From Nostocales cyanobacterium HT-58-2 (lineage in GTDB: Bacteria > Cyanobacteriota > Cyanobacteriia > Cyanobacteriales > Nostocaceae): a stretch of DNA of 64,000 bases. The position numbers were made by a program, and so were the translations under genes. Position 1 is the stretch's first letter. Each line of letters begins with the position of its first letter. The notes under the pieces were generated by a model. It had not been told where the DNA came from. It made no database searches and saw only the letters and a program-made list of their open reading frames with translations. Positions 1 through 12,021 of this stretch are shown here, piece after piece. The stretch spans positions 2,925,001-2,989,000 of the forward strand of contig CP019636.1 of assembly GCA_002163975.1 (NCBI GenBank), given 5' to 3'.

Positions 1-70
<70 letters not shown>

Positions 71-140
71 TCATCGACCGAACCTTCGTTATAGTTTGAA
101 AGCTTCCCTTAATCTCGCGACCGACCTCGGGATGTCTTTT

Positions 141-208
141 CAGTTATCAGTTATCAATGCTCAGTTACCAGTTTTTTTGCTCACTGTTGACTGTTGATTG
201 TTCACTGA
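141..208 (-). repeat. Heptamer (STRR-like) repeats in the 16S-tRNA spacer
   Basis: Two runs of degenerate 7-base units lie in the internal transcribed spacer. The run at 141-175 has units like CAGTTAT, CAGTTAT, CAATGCT and CAGTTAC. The run at 181-208 has TCACTGT, TGACTGT, TGATTGT and TCACTGA. Short tandemly repeated heptamers are well known in heterocystous cyanobacteria. The two runs are partly complementary, so they could fold into a spacer stem. This is helpful for placing the organism but probably not functional. Confidence 0.7.
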
Positions 209-225
209 AAAGTGGGTCTCCCTAA

Positions 226-1716
<1,491 letters not shown>

Positions 1717-1925
1717 TGATTCCTTTTGTACAGATGCAATATTTGCAATATTGCACAACTGCACGCTCTTTCTTTTAGCTGATTTTTTGAAAACCCTCAG
1801 CCTAGGTTTTATTCTTTACTGACGCAAGGCTTAAGGTGTATACTAGCTTTCAAACTATAAGATTTTCATGGTTCGCCGCCCTTGGCGTCGGCTTGTTTTC
1901 GCGTCCGCTCATCAGGCACTTATAC

Positions 1926-1954
1926 ATAGTAGCTAGCCCTCCCTAGCTTGTCAA
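1926..1954 (-). promoter_or_regulatory. rrn operon promoter (-35 TTGACA, -10 TACTAT)
   Basis: Reading the minus strand, a perfect -35 hexamer TTGACA (1949-1954) is followed after exactly 17 bases by TACTAT (1926-1931). Transcription would start near 1919, leaving a leader of about 200 bases before 16S. Position, spacing and orientation fit a strong housekeeping-sigma rrn promoter. The leader (1717-1918) has no gene on either strand. Confidence 0.75.
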
Positions 1955-2066
1955 CTCTTTTTTCAAAAAAAATTTTGAATGTTTTTTGGAATGCCCAAAA
2001 ATGCTCACAGTGACGAGTTTAGGCAAAAATGGGAAATGCATTCTTTGTGAGTAAGGAAGGGAACTT

Positions 2067-2945
2067 GTGAATTTTCAGTCAGTAATAGCTATATTGCATA
2101 AGTTTTGGAGCGATCGCGGTTGCCTTATTGCCCAACCCTACGACATTGAGAAGGGAGCAGGCACCAAAAACCCTCATACTTTTCTAAGAGCGCTGGGACC
2201 AGAACCGTGGGCTGTTGCTTACGTTGAACCTTGCCGTCGCCCTACTGATGGACGTTACGGAGAAAACCCTAATCGCTTCCAACACTATTACCAGTACCAA
2301 GTCCTCATTAAACCTTCACCAGATAATATTCAAGAAATTTATCTTGATTCCTTAAGAGCTTTAGGCATTCGTCCTGAAGACCACGATATCCGTTTTGTGG
2401 AAGACAACTGGGAAGATGCGACGGTGGGAGCTTGGGGTACAGGCTGGGAAGTCTGGTTAGATGGGATGGAAATTACTCAATTTACCTACTTCCAGCAATG
2501 TGGTGGAATTGATTGTCGTCCGGTATCTATTGAAATGACTTATGGATTAGAGAGATTGACAATGTATCTCCAAGGAGTAGAAGCAATAACTAAAATTCAG
2601 TGGACGGACGATATTACATATGGAGATGTTCATCTGCAAGGAGAGATTGAGCAGTGTGTTTACAACTTTGAAGCCTCAAATCCTGAAATGCTGCTGACGC
2701 TATTTAACATGTATGAGCAGGAAGCGCAGCAACTGACAGAACGGGGACTGGTGTTACCTAGTTTGGACTACGTGTTGAAGTGCTCGCATACCTTTAATTT
2801 ACTAGATGCTAGAGGTGTGATTTCTGTCACGGAACGAACCCGCTACATTGCAAGAATTCGACATCTGGCACGGAAGATAGCACAACTATATGTAGAACAA
2901 CGTGAGAAGCTAGGTTTTCCGCTGTTGAAAAAAGCGGCTAGTTGA
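2067..2945 (+). CDS. glyQ: Glycine--tRNA ligase alpha subunit
   Basis: This 292-residue protein is the alpha chain of the bacterial alpha2beta2 class II glycyl-tRNA synthetase, which holds the catalytic core that activates glycine and charges tRNA-Gly in the cytosol. It opens with [18 protein letters not shown] and carries the family blocks [23 protein letters not shown] (class II motif 2 region, residues ~42-64), [19 protein letters not shown] and [13 protein letters not shown] (motif 3). Length matches the family. The start is GTG, chosen because AAGGAAGGG lies six bases upstream. The beta subunit (glyS) is not in the window. The gene is transcribed divergently from the rrn operon. Confidence 0.96.
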   Translation: MNFQSVIAILHKFWSDRGCLIAQPYDIEKGAGTKNPHTFLRALGPEPWAVAYVEPCRRPTDGRYGENPNRFQHYYQYQVLIKPSPDNIQEIYLDSLRALGIRPEDHDIRFVEDNWEDATVGAWGTGWEVWLDGMEITQFTYFQQCGGIDCRPVSIEMTYGLERLTMYLQGVEAITKIQWTDDITYGDVHLQGEIEQCVYNFEASNPEMLLTLFNMYEQEAQQLTERGLVLPSLDYVLKCSHTFNLLDARGVISVTERTRYIARIRHLARKIAQLYVEQREKLGFPLLKKAAS

Positions 2946-3000
2946 GTGCATGATTACGGCAAAAGCTCTCACCCCAGAATGGGGTAGGGCTACAAAGATA

Positions 3001-3026
3001 AAGCCTGTGTCCGCAGGCTTTTGTTT
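3001..3026 (+). terminator. Rho-independent terminator after glyQ
   Basis: AAGCCTG (3001-3007) pairs perfectly with CAGGCTT (3014-3020) across a 6-base loop and is followed by TTGTTTTG. It lies 55 bases after the glyQ stop and before the next start, so it should end the glyQ transcript. Confidence 0.7.
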
Positions 3027-3083
3027 TGATTTATGTAAGAAATTGCTAAATTAGATGTTGCAAAAAGTTAAGGTTTGTAACCA

Positions 3084-3563
3084 ATGGTCAATCTAAGTCA
3101 GGTTTTGGAACCTATCGCAGCTTGGTTTCGCAGTCTGGGTATTCCCTATCCAGTCGTACATTGGGGACATCCCGTAATGATGGGTATTGTCATTTTTGTG
3201 ATGGGTACCTATGTCGGAATAGCAGGTTGGCGAGGGCGACTTGCTCAAGACAAAGATGTTGCAATGAAAAGTCGGAGTGACCATCGTAAATTAGCACCAT
3301 GGATGTTTTTATTTATGGCGCTTGGTTACACAGGAGGATTGTTGTCATTAGTCATGCAGCATCAGCCAATTCTACAAAGTCCCCACTTTTGGACTGGCTC
3401 AATAGTACTGTTACTGTTACTGATTAATGGGGCGATTTCTTTGAGTGGATTTGCAGGTAATAATGCTGCATTACGTATACTTCATGCTTATTTGGGTAGC
3501 ACAGCACTTTGTGTTATGTTTCTGCACGCCGCGTTAGGTTTGAAATTGGGTATGAGTTTTTGA
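3084..3563 (+). CDS. DUF4079 family membrane protein
   Basis: A 159-residue integral membrane protein with about four hydrophobic segments (near residues 27-48, 73-91, 101-121 and 129-155). Conserved-looking histidines sit at helix edges: VVHWGHPVMMG, DHRKLAPW, HFWTGS, LHAYLGS and FLHAALG. This layout resembles the cyanobacterial DUF4079 family, which has a cytochrome b561-like arrangement of histidines. Haem binding is inference only. Function is unknown. The ATG start follows AAGGTTTGTAACC, a weak ribosome site. It is separated from glyQ by a terminator, so it is probably its own unit. Confidence 0.7.
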   Translation: MVNLSQVLEPIAAWFRSLGIPYPVVHWGHPVMMGIVIFVMGTYVGIAGWRGRLAQDKDVAMKSRSDHRKLAPWMFLFMALGYTGGLLSLVMQHQPILQSPHFWTGSIVLLLLLINGAISLSGFAGNNAALRILHAYLGSTALCVMFLHAALGLKLGMSF

Positions 3564-3594
3564 TAGACCTATTGCCAAAATCTTGATGCATCGG

Positions 3595-3609
3595 CAGACT
3601 GGAAGTCTG
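3595..3609. repeat. Short palindromic interspersed repeat
   Basis: CAGACT-GGA-AGTCTG is a perfect 6-bp inverted repeat inside the string GGCAGACTGGAAGTCTGGGG. This motif is a common dispersed palindrome in cyanobacterial spacers. It may also act as a weak terminator for the preceding gene. Confidence 0.4.
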
Positions 3610-3732
3610 GGGCTATACAAACTCTGTTTGTATAAAGGCTCAACACATTAAGTTCCCCTCTCGGGACTCAATTTTGGGCATTTACAGTATAGCCACAAAT
3701 TCTGTTTGTCAGGTATTTGTGCAATAACTCCA

Positions 3733-6093
3733 ATGATTCAGGTAAGTGGTGTCATAATCTGTCTTGGCTACATTCTAGGGTTGCTGTTTACCGCAGTTCC
3801 ATGGGGTGGGTTTTGGGTATTAGGTTTGGGCGTAGTAGGATCTCTCTTTCTTGGAAGACGACGTTCTCATATACGAAAAAGCCTCCAAAATAAGGAAAAT
3901 TCTCAAGCAAAAGCTAAGACAGCACCACAGTTACCACCGCCAACAACTCCTCACGCTAGAATATGGCTCATTGCTGGCGTAGTGGGATTGTTGGCTAGCT
4001 TGTACTTTCAATTACGAGTTCCTACACCAGAAGCAAACGATATCAGTAAATTTGTCCCATCGGAAAATGGTAACAATCAAGAACAACTGTTTATTGTTCG
4101 TGGTGAGGTGCTTAGTACACCCCGGATGACTCGTAATCAGCGTGGACAATTGTGGTTACAAGCAACTCAGCTAGATGAGGTTAGAAATGACGGCGGTTCA
4201 GCAGGTACAAGTAGAGGAGTCTCAGGAAAGTTATATGTCACTGTACCTTTACTTCAAGCGACTGGCTTACACCCAAGCAAACAAATAGCTGTCACTGGTG
4301 TTTTGTACAAACCAAAACCACCATCAAATCCAGGTGCTTTCGATTTTCAAAAGTTTTTGCAACAAGAAGGTACTTTTGCTGGTTTGAGTGGACGGCGAGT
4401 CAACATTCTAGATGAAGGAGATAAATGGGGATGGTGGAAAGTTCGCCAACGAATTGTGCGATCGCAGGTTCGTTGGTTGGGTATCCCAGAAGGTTCGCTT
4501 CTGAGTGCAATGGTTTTGGGTAGCAAAGTTGTTGATTTACCTTATGATACCCGAGACCGATTTGTACAGGTGGGACTTGCCCATGCTTTAGCCGCGTCAG
4601 GGTTTCAAACATCGTTAATTTTGGGTGTCGTCTTAGGGTTAACGTCGAAGGCGAAAAAAGCAACCCAAATTACACTTGGTAGCATCGCTCTTATTCTTTT
4701 TCTCACTCTCACAGGTGTGCAACCATCGGTTCTTAGAGCCGTCGTTATGGGGTTTGCAGCACTCATTGGAATAGGATTAAAACGTAAAGTTAAGCAGTTA
4801 GGGTCACTGTTGGTTGCGGCAGTATTGTTATTGTTGTTTAATCCTTTATGGATTTGGGATTTAGGATTTCAACTGAGTTTTCTGGCAACATTGGGATTGG
4901 TCGTGACAGTATCCCCAATCACTAAACGTTTGGGATGGTTACCACCAATTATTGCCTCTGCGATCGCAGTTCCCCTCGCCGCTGCTATTTGGACATTGCC
5001 CTTATTATTGTATGTTTTTAGTGTAGTAGCAATTTACACTTTGCCAGTCAATATCCTTTCCACCCCCTTAATTTCTGTCATCAGTATCGGTGGAATGGTG
5101 AGCGCGTTGACAAGCTTAATTTTACCTGATGCTGGAAGCGCCTTGGCTAATTTGTTGCATCATCCAATCCAGTGGCTACTACAATTGGTGAACTTTTTTG
5201 CTAGCTTGCCTGGAAGCACAGTTGCAGTTGGTAGCATATCCCTTGGTCAAATGCTAGCAATGTATGCATTGATTCTGTTGGTATGGCTTGTGCATTGGTG
5301 GCAAAGGCGTTGGTGGTTTGGTGGCATAATAGCATTGGGTTTGGTATTGATCCCTGTATGGCATTCTGTGAATACCTTGTCTCGGGTAACAGTCTTAGCA
5401 TCTGGAGAGGAACCAGTTCTGATTATTCAAAACCAAGGAAAAGTCACACTTGTGAACAGTGGCGATGAAGGTACAGGACGCTTCACAATACTGCCGTTTT
5501 TACAACAGCAAGGAGTTAATAAAATAGATTGGGCAATTGCTTCTAGTTTCCAAAACAATGACAATAGTGCCTGGTTGGAAGTATTACAACGTCTGCCAAT
5601 TGGAATTTTTTATGACTATTCTCCCACATCTGAAAATTATATAACCAGTCAAGTCATTCAAAAGGAAGTGCAAAAGAACAGAGGAATTTATCAACCTTTA
5701 TCAGTTGGTCAATCTGTCAATACTGATTCAACAGTTGTACAATTAATTAATAACCAACTGCCTATTTTACAGTTGCAAGTTTTCGGACAAAATTGGTTAT
5801 TAGTAGGAGAGATAAAAACAACTGAATTGCGTCAGCTATTAAGTCTTGGAAGTTTACCTCATCCACAAGTTTTGTGGTGTCCTGGTCAGTCTTTAAAAGA
5901 ATTAATACCTGCTTTACAACCACAGGTGGCGATCGCAACCAGCACTAACATTGACCAAAAAACGCTGTCTGAATTGAACCAAAGTCAGACAAAACTGTTC
6001 TTTACAGGCAGAGACGGCGCTATCCAATGGACACCCAACGGACAATTTGAGACATTTATCCAAGCAGCAGAAAACAAAACATCTGTTTTGTGA
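3733..6093 (+). CDS. comEC: ComEC/Rec2 family DNA-uptake channel
   Basis: ComEC forms the inner-membrane channel that passes single-stranded DNA into the cytoplasm during natural transformation. This 786-residue version has N-terminal membrane helices, a DUF4131-like soluble segment (~residues 50-200, LFIVRGEVLSTPRMT), and the competence domain with LGSKVVDLPYDTRDRFVQVGLAHALAASGF and many helices (~250-545). A C-terminal soluble region corresponds to the metallo-beta-lactamase-like part. In that region the usual HxHxDH metal motif is not recognisable: the matching stretch reads IASSFQNNDNSAW. I prefer ATG 3733 (MIQVSGVIICLGYILG) over TTG 3706, because the hydrophobic N-terminus begins there; neither has a clear ribosome site. 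Confidence 0.88.
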   Translation: MIQVSGVIICLGYILGLLFTAVPWGGFWVLGLGVVGSLFLGRRRSHIRKSLQNKENSQAKAKTAPQLPPPTTPHARIWLIAGVVGLLASLYFQLRVPTPEANDISKFVPSENGNNQEQLFIVRGEVLSTPRMTRNQRGQLWLQATQLDEVRNDGGSAGTSRGVSGKLYVTVPLLQATGLHPSKQIAVTGVLYKPKPPSNPGAFDFQKFLQQEGTFAGLSGRRVNILDEGDKWGWWKVRQRIVRSQVRWLGIPEGSLLSAMVLGSKVVDLPYDTRDRFVQVGLAHALAASGFQTSLILGVVLGLTSKAKKATQITLGSIALILFLTLTGVQPSVLRAVVMGFAALIGIGLKRKVKQLGSLLVAAVLLLLFNPLWIWDLGFQLSFLATLGLVVTVSPITKRLGWLPPIIASAIAVPLAAAIWTLPLLLYVFSVVAIYTLPVNILSTPLISVISIGGMVSALTSLILPDAGSALANLLHHPIQWLLQLVNFFASLPGSTVAVGSISLGQMLAMYALILLVWLVHWWQRRWWFGGIIALGLVLIPVWHSVNTLSRVTVLASGEEPVLIIQNQGKVTLVNSGDEGTGRFTILPFLQQQGVNKIDWAIASSFQNNDNSAWLEVLQRLPIGIFYDYSPTSENYITSQVIQKEVQKNRGIYQPLSVGQSVNTDSTVVQLINNQLPILQLQVFGQNWLLVGEIKTTELRQLLSLGSLPHPQVLWCPGQSLKELIPALQPQVAIATSTNIDQKTLSELNQSQTKLFFTGRDGAIQWTPNGQFETFIQAAENKTSVL

Positions 6094-6214
6094 AAAACTC
6101 GTAGAAGTTGTTTTGGGCTTTGATGCTGGAGGTCGCCCATGTAATTGGTTGGTGAGACCAAAATTCAATTTAGTTTAGCCTTTGAAGTCAGTTGCTGGTT
6201 CTTTTCGGGAAGTG

Positions 6215-7204
6215 TCAAACAGATATCCGCTGAAAGAAGCTAGAGAGTTGGTCTTGCAGAGTTTTAAAGGCTGCTGCGACACCTTCACCCGTTCTAACTT
6301 GTCGATCTAGGCTTGCGATCGCCTGTTCAAGATTGGCATATTCGCGATCGCGTTTTCCATAACCTAGCTCTTCAGCTAATTTGAGTTGCTCGCGGGCTTC
6401 GGCAAGAAGGCTGCGTGCTTGGTCTTTGTCTTTATCAACTACTTGGGATGCTTCGTCCACCAGTGCTTGAGCGTAGATGACGGGTATTGGCAAGTACTTC
6501 TCCGTAATCACTAATGTAGATAAGGCGTCTTCTAGCACGTTTTTTGCCAAGTCTTTTTTACCTGCATCTATTAGTCGTGCTGCCTCTTTCATCGCATCTG
6601 GGTAAGTGGCTAGCGGCAGATTAACTGTTGTGACTCGCACCTCGTTGGCAAGAGTGTTAAGCAGTTGACGCGCCTCCAGCAAATCTTCATTAGCAATTGC
6701 ATTTTTGATCTCAGAGCGCATTTCTCTAACAAGATTTACATCCAGTGGTACCAAGTGAACAATCTCTACACTAGAGTTGATTGGAACCAAAGCAAGTTGA
6801 GGCTTTCTCGCCAAGATGATATCGAGTTTGCCAGTCACCCTTTCCAGGGCTTGAAGTGCTTCTTCTGTTTTGTCGTTTTCAATGGCGGCGATCGCATTTT
6901 CTGTTTCCTTCACCGTGTCGAAAGCCTCTCTCACCAGTTGTGTTCTTGCTTTGGCTTGGGCTTTTTCTTTCTCTTGTTCAACCCGCTTTCTTAAGGCTTC
7001 CCGCGATAGCTTGGTGTTTCCGGGTAACTGCTGATCAGGCTGAAATACGGTCACGTCCACGGGCTTTGATTCATAGCCAAAAAATTTTTGCGGCGTTATG
7101 GTCAATGCTGCGGCTTGGCAAGCTGCTGTTGCAACAAATAGCCATAGCATGGCTCCCAGCACCACAGTTCTTATCATTATCATTATTCTATGGAAGGGTT
7201 TCAT
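6215..7204 (-). CDS. YfdX family protein, exported
   Basis: A 329-residue protein. It has an N-terminal signal or anchor (IMIMIRTVVLGAMLWLFVATAACQA), then a Lys/Glu-rich helical part (~45-75), then a YfdX-type alpha-helical region with LVPINSSVEIVHLVPLDVNLV, ARQLLNTLANEVRVTTVNLPLATYPDAMKEAARLI and YLPIPVIYAQALVDEAS. YfdX proteins are stress- and acid-linked in enterobacteria; the cyanobacterial role is not known. The start is ATG 7204, seven bases after AAGGAG. A longer frame runs upstream into the 3' end of dnaK but lacks such a site. It lies 115 bases after dnaK on the same strand, so it may be co-expressed with the chaperones. Confidence 0.8.
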   Translation of the reverse strand: MKPFHRIMIMIRTVVLGAMLWLFVATAACQAAALTITPQKFFGYESKPVDVTVFQPDQQLPGNTKLSREALRKRVEQEKEKAQAKARTQLVREAFDTVKETENAIAAIENDKTEEALQALERVTGKLDIILARKPQLALVPINSSVEIVHLVPLDVNLVREMRSEIKNAIANEDLLEARQLLNTLANEVRVTTVNLPLATYPDAMKEAARLIDAGKKDLAKNVLEDALSTLVITEKYLPIPVIYAQALVDEASQVVDKDKDQARSLLAEAREQLKLAEELGYGKRDREYANLEQAIASLDRQVRTGEGVAAAFKTLQDQLSSFFQRISV

Positions 7205-7319
7205 TTGTTTTCTCCTTGAAAGGGAAGGGCAACCTATTGGCTGCCCAAACTTGCTTTCTCCTTCGCTTGACTGGCTTAAGGTAAAATCTTTGCTACTTTT
7301 GCTCAAAGGGCTTGTCAAA

Positions 7320-9233
7320 TTACTTGTTGTCCACAAAATCAGCATCAATGACATCTTCGTTTGAGCCACGTTGGCTAGTAGTATCAGTAGAGTCAGTCCT
7401 ACCGCTAGGGCCACTAGTTGCACCAGCACCAGCTTGTGCATAGACAGCGCTACCTATTTGCATCAGAGCTTGTTGCAAGTCATGACTCAATGACCGCATG
7501 CGATCGTAGTTTTCGGAGTTAATAGCCTCTCGCAAATCTCTGATTAACGTTTCTGCTCGACTCTTGTCAGCATCAGGAATTTTGTCACCCAACTCTTTGA
7601 GTTGTCTCTCCGCTTGATACGCCAGCGAGTCTGCCGTATTCTTGGTGTCAATTTGTTCACGGCGTCTACGGTCTTCCTCAGCGTGGGCTTCAGCATCCTG
7701 CACCATGCGTTCAACATCACGCTTATCTAGAGTAGAAGCACCTGTAATTGAAATCGACTGCTCTTTACCTGTAGCTCGCTCTCTGGCAGTGGCTGAAAGA
7801 ATACCGTTGGCATCAATATCGAACGTAACTTCAATTTGCGGCACCCCTCTGGGTGCTGGGGGAATACCATCAAGGCGGAAAGTACCTAAGCTTTTGTTGT
7901 CTGCTGCCATCTCCCGTTCGCCTTGAAGAACGTGAATTTCTACATTGCTTTGCGCATCAGTCGCAGTAGAGAAAGTTTCAGCTTTTTTCACCGGAATGGT
8001 GGTGTTGCGGGGAATAATCCTCGTCATAACACCGCCGAGAGTTTCCACACCCAAAGACAAAGGTGTGACATCCAATAGCAGCACATCTCTGACTTCCCCA
8101 GCCAGAACACCAGCTTGAATAGCAGCTCCGACTGCCACAACTTCGTCAGGATTGACGCCTTGGTTTGGGTCTTTGCCAATCATGCGCCGCACCAGTTGTT
8201 GCACAGCCGGTATGCGGGTGGAACCACCGACCAATATAACTTCATTGATATTAGCAGGGCTTAGTTTGGAATCTTTGAGGGCTTGTTCAACTGGAATACG
8301 ACAACGGTCTAACAGGTCTGAACACATCTCTTCAAACTGAGCTCGCGTCAGTGTCATGTCGAGGTGTTTCGGACCTTCTGGGGTAGAAGTGATGAACGGC
8401 AGATTGATAGAAGTTTGAGTTGTGCTAGAAAGTTCAATTTTGGCTTTTTCGGCAGCTTCGGTGAGTCGTTGCAGCGCTTGCTTGTCTTTACGCAGGTCAA
8501 TGCCTTCGTTGCGCAGGAATTCATTCGCAACCCAATCAACAATTTTTTTATCGAAGTCATCACCACCTAAGTGGGTGTCGCCGCTAGTGGCTTTGACTTC
8601 AAAGACGCCGTCACCTACCTCTAGGATAGAAACGTCAAAAGTACCGCCGCCGAGGTCAAAGACGAGGATAGTTTCGTTGGTCTTTTTGTCTAAGCCGTAT
8701 GCAAGAGCAGCAGCAGTGGGCTCATTGATAATGCGCAGAACTTCTAAACCCGCAATTCTACCTGCATCTTTGGTGGCTTGTCGCTGGGAGTCGTTAAAGT
8801 AGGCAGGAACCGTGATGACTGCTTGAGTCACTTTTTCTCCTAAATATTTGCTAGCGTCCTCAGCCAGCTTCCGCACGACTTGGGCAGAAATTTCTTCGGG
8901 TGCAAATTCTTTGTTCAGGGCAGGACAATAGAGCTTAACGTTGCCATTACTATCACGTACAACTTTGTAAGTCACTTCGGTGAGTTCTTGGGTCACTTCA
9001 TCATATTTACGCCCAATAAAGCGTTTGACGGAGTAAAAGGTGTTTTCCGGGTTGATCACCGCTTGGCGTTTGGCAATTTGTCCGACCAGGAGATTGCCTG
9101 TTTTGGTGTAAGCCACAACAGAGGGAGTAATACGCTGTCCTTCAGCGTTCGGAATCACAATTGGTTGCCCGCCCTCCATGACTGCAATTACCGAGTTTGT
9201 TGTTCCTAAATCAATTCCAACTACTTTTGGCAT
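7320..9233 (-). CDS. dnaK: Molecular chaperone DnaK (Hsp70)
   Basis: A 637-residue ATP-dependent cytosolic chaperone that binds exposed hydrophobic peptides and works with DnaJ, GrpE and ClpB in refolding. It has the signature [10 protein letters not shown] (residues 6-15), [14 protein letters not shown] (~190), [13 protein letters not shown] (~335), a substrate-binding domain from [14 protein letters not shown], and the DnaK2-type C-terminus [10 protein letters not shown]. The start [13 protein letters not shown] is the usual one. It lies downstream of clpB on the same strand, with a 373-base gap holding an interspersed repeat. Residues look intact throughout. Confidence 0.97.
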   Translation of the reverse strand: MPKVVGIDLGTTNSVIAVMEGGQPIVIPNAEGQRITPSVVAYTKTGNLLVGQIAKRQAVINPENTFYSVKRFIGRKYDEVTQELTEVTYKVVRDSNGNVKLYCPALNKEFAPEEISAQVVRKLAEDASKYLGEKVTQAVITVPAYFNDSQRQATKDAGRIAGLEVLRIINEPTAAALAYGLDKKTNETILVFDLGGGTFDVSILEVGDGVFEVKATSGDTHLGGDDFDKKIVDWVANEFLRNEGIDLRKDKQALQRLTEAAEKAKIELSSTTQTSINLPFITSTPEGPKHLDMTLTRAQFEEMCSDLLDRCRIPVEQALKDSKLSPANINEVILVGGSTRIPAVQQLVRRMIGKDPNQGVNPDEVVAVGAAIQAGVLAGEVRDVLLLDVTPLSLGVETLGGVMTRIIPRNTTIPVKKAETFSTATDAQSNVEIHVLQGEREMAADNKSLGTFRLDGIPPAPRGVPQIEVTFDIDANGILSATARERATGKEQSISITGASTLDKRDVERMVQDAEAHAEEDRRRREQIDTKNTADSLAYQAERQLKELGDKIPDADKSRAETLIRDLREAINSENYDRMRSLSHDLQQALMQIGSAVYAQAGAGATSGPSGRTDSTDTTSQRGSNEDVIDADFVDNK

Positions 9234-9292
9234 AATGTGAAAAAAATGAAATTTTCTTGGTTTGATGAAAGGCTGCTATGTACAAGAGCCAC

Positions 9293-9420
9293 CTGCTCCC
9301 CTTCTCTTCTCCTGTGGGAGACGCTGCGCAAACGAGAACGCCTTTGGCGAACAAGTCTGGTGACCCAATGCAGTGGCTTCTGTGCCTTGCCCGAAAGGCG
9401 AACAACACCTGGGAACCAGA
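9293..9420. repeat. Interspersed G/C-rich repeat between clpB and dnaK
   Basis: The spacer upstream of dnaK holds CCCTTCTCTTCTCCTGTGG, GGAGACGCTGCGC and GAACGCCTTTGGCGAACAAG. The same blocks recur at 61035-61165 and related ones at 17411-17512 and 57318-57415. This is a mosaic repeat family typical of cyanobacterial spacers. Because it lies between two genes that may be co-transcribed, it could form hairpins that alter dnaK expression, but that is inference. The rest of 9234-9606 shows no gene. Confidence 0.65.
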
Positions 9421-9606
9421 GGCTGAGAGCGATGTCAACCATTGTTAAGCAAGCAGGTTGGGTCCGAGCCGTTGGCTTGCTGATTGTCCATGAGTCTGAG
9501 TTTGTTTTTGTAGGCTTTTGTTTTCGTAGGTTAGGTGTAAAGTTGAGATTTCAAGACTTTAGCTACGCTCTCACTAGCATCTAGATTTATCTAAACTCCA
9601 GTAGTA

Positions 9607-11982
9607 TCAGCTAGATTGTGCTGTCAACATCTCCACAGGTAAATGCTTTAAGGTAAGACGTTCGTTTTCCACATCGACAAAGATAGTGTCACCTTCATGG
9701 AATTCACCGCGCAAGATAGCCTTAGCAATTGGAGTTTCTAACTGACGCTGAATCGCTCGTTTCAACGGACGCGCTCCAAATACAGGGTCATACCCTACAT
9801 CTGCCAAAAAGTCAAGCGCTGCATCGGTCAGCTTGAGGGACAGCTTGCGCTCAGCCAGTCGCTGTTCGATTCGCTGGATCTGTAGCTTGACGATTTGCCG
9901 CAAATGCTCTTTTTGCAAGGGATGGAAGATGATGGTTTCGTCAATACGGTTGAGGAACTCCGGACGGAAGTTTGCCCGCATAGCTTCCATCACGCGACGC
10001 TGCATCTCGTCATACCGGGACTCATCCCCTGCCACATCCAAGATGTAATCGGAACCAATGTTGCTGGTCATGATGATGATAGTGTTCCGAAAGTCCACGG
10101 TGCGACCCTGGGAATCAGTCAGGCGTCCATCATCCAGAATTTGCAAGAAGATGTTAAATACATCCGAGTGAGCCTTTTCAAATTCGTCGAATAGAATCAC
10201 TGCGTAAGGACGACGGCGGATAGCTTCGGTAAGTTGACCTCCTTCTTCATAACCAACATATCCAGGCGGCGCACCAATAAGGCGCGAAACAGTGTGTTTT
10301 TCCATGTACTCGGACATATCAATCCGCACGAGTGCCTGTTCAGTGTCAAAGAGAATTGCTGCAAGGGCTTTGGCGAGTTCCGTCTTACCTACACCAGTGG
10401 GACCAAGGAAGATAAAGCTAGCAATTGGACGATTGGGGTCAGCAAGCCCCGCCCGTGAACGCTGAATTGCATCTGCGACAGCTTGTACAGCCTCATCTTG
10501 ATTGATAACTCTACGATGTATTTCATCTTCCAAATGCAATAGTTTTTCTTTCTCTGATTCCATCAGTCTACTAACAGGAATTCCTGTCCATCTAGCAATC
10601 ACTTCGGCAATATCGGCTTCAGTGACTTCCTCGCGTAACAGTGTTTTTCCGCTTCTGTTTAATTCGGCAAAGAGATTTTCTGCTTCTTCCAATTGGCGTT
10701 GTAGCTCGGTTAACTTACCGTATTTCAACTCAGCGGCGCGGTTGAGGTCGTAGTCTCTTTCTGCTTGCTGAATCTCAAGGTTGACCCGATCAATTTCTTC
10801 TTTAATTGACTGAATTTTGGTGATGATTTCTTTCTCAGCCTGCCATTGGGCATTGAGTTCCTGTTGTTCTTCTTTGAGGTCAGCAAGTTCTTTTTCTATT
10901 CTTTCGAGCCGTTCTTGAGAAGCTCGATCGCTTTCTTTTTGCAGCGACAGCTTCTCCATTTCTAATTGCAGAATCTTACGGTCGATTTCGTCGAGTTGTT
11001 CAGGTTTGGAGGTAATCTCTATTTTCAATTTAGCTGCAGCTTCGTCTATCAAATCAATTGCCTTGTCGGGTAAAAAGCGATCGATAATATACCGCGCCGA
11101 CAACGTTGCTGCTGCAATTAACGCACCGTCGGAAATTCTGACTCCGTGGTGTACCTCGTAGCGCTCTTTTAAGCCCCGCAGAATTGAGATAGTATCTTCT
11201 ACTGACGGCTCATCCACATAGACCTGCTGGAAGCGCCGTTCTAAGGCTGCATCTTTTTCAATGTACTTGCGGTACTCATCTAAGGTGGTAGCACCAATAC
11301 AGCGCAGTTCACCCCGTGCCAGCATAGGTTTGAGCAGGTTACTGGCATCCATCGAACCTTGAGCAGCACCCGCACCAACAACGGTGTGAATCTCATCAAT
11401 GAAGAGGATAATCTTACCTTGAGAAGTCGTAACTTCCTTTAGTACGGCTTTCAAGCGCTCTTCAAATTCTCCCCGGAACTTTGCCCCTGCAATCAAAGCA
11501 CCCATATCCAAGGCAACTAGCTTGCGGTCTTTGAGCGACTGCGGGACATCACCGGCAATAATGCGCTGCGCAAGTCCTTCGACGATCGCCGTTTTACCTA
11601 CACCAGGTTCTCCAATCAGCACTGGATTATTCTTGGTACGGCGTGACAAAATTTGAATCGTGCGGCGAATTTCTTCATCGCGCCCAATCACTGGATCGAG
11701 TTCACCTCGATGAGCAGCTTCTGTAAGGTCACGCCCATATTTTTCCAGGGCTTCGTATTTTCCTTCTGGATTTTGGTCGGTCACTTTCTGGCTCCCACGA
11801 ATTTGTTGGATAACATTTTTTAGTTTTGTTTCGCCTAATCCAAATTCAGTAAATAAACGTTTGCCAAAGCGCTCATCTTTGGTAAAGGCAAGTATTAAAT
11901 GCTCAACTGAGATAAATTCGTCGCCAAATTCTTTACGATACTCTTCTGCTCGATCTAAAAGTGTCTCTAGACTGCGTCCCAC
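9607..11982 (-). CDS. clpB: ClpB disaggregase, body without N-terminal domain
   Basis: ClpB is the hexameric AAA+ disaggregase that pulls proteins from aggregates together with DnaK. This 791-residue frame holds Walker A GEPGVGKT and Walker B LFIDEIH of NBD1, the coiled-coil middle domain (~330-450), Walker A GPTGVGKT and Walker [12 protein letters not shown] of NBD2, and the C-terminal domain ([20 protein letters not shown]). NBD2 reads FDEFEKAH where FDEIEKAH is usual. Homology continues upstream in the same frame ([19 protein letters not shown]) to a TAA at 12022-12024. The listed start GTG 11982 lacks a close ribosome site. A short ClpB made from an internal start is known in E. coli and Synechococcus, so this body could still be functional. 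Confidence 0.9.
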   Translation of the reverse strand: MGRSLETLLDRAEEYRKEFGDEFISVEHLILAFTKDERFGKRLFTEFGLGETKLKNVIQQIRGSQKVTDQNPEGKYEALEKYGRDLTEAAHRGELDPVIGRDEEIRRTIQILSRRTKNNPVLIGEPGVGKTAIVEGLAQRIIAGDVPQSLKDRKLVALDMGALIAGAKFRGEFEERLKAVLKEVTTSQGKIILFIDEIHTVVGAGAAQGSMDASNLLKPMLARGELRCIGATTLDEYRKYIEKDAALERRFQQVYVDEPSVEDTISILRGLKERYEVHHGVRISDGALIAAATLSARYIIDRFLPDKAIDLIDEAAAKLKIEITSKPEQLDEIDRKILQLEMEKLSLQKESDRASQERLERIEKELADLKEEQQELNAQWQAEKEIITKIQSIKEEIDRVNLEIQQAERDYDLNRAAELKYGKLTELQRQLEEAENLFAELNRSGKTLLREEVTEADIAEVIARWTGIPVSRLMESEKEKLLHLEDEIHRRVINQDEAVQAVADAIQRSRAGLADPNRPIASFIFLGPTGVGKTELAKALAAILFDTEQALVRIDMSEYMEKHTVSRLIGAPPGYVGYEEGGQLTEAIRRRPYAVILFDEFEKAHSDVFNIFLQILDDGRLTDSQGRTVDFRNTIIIMTSNIGSDYILDVAGDESRYDEMQRRVMEAMRANFRPEFLNRIDETIIFHPLQKEHLRQIVKLQIQRIEQRLAERKLSLKLTDAALDFLADVGYDPVFGARPLKRAIQRQLETPIAKAILRGEFHEGDTIFVDVENERLTLKHLPVEMLTAQSS

Positions 11983-12021
11983 GTATACGGAACCGCTACT
12001 ACCAGACCCTTTCGGCTGACT

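Noticed and set aside
8354..9209. Several plus-strand frames antisense to dnaK
   Set aside because: They are shadows of the highly conserved dnaK coding sequence.
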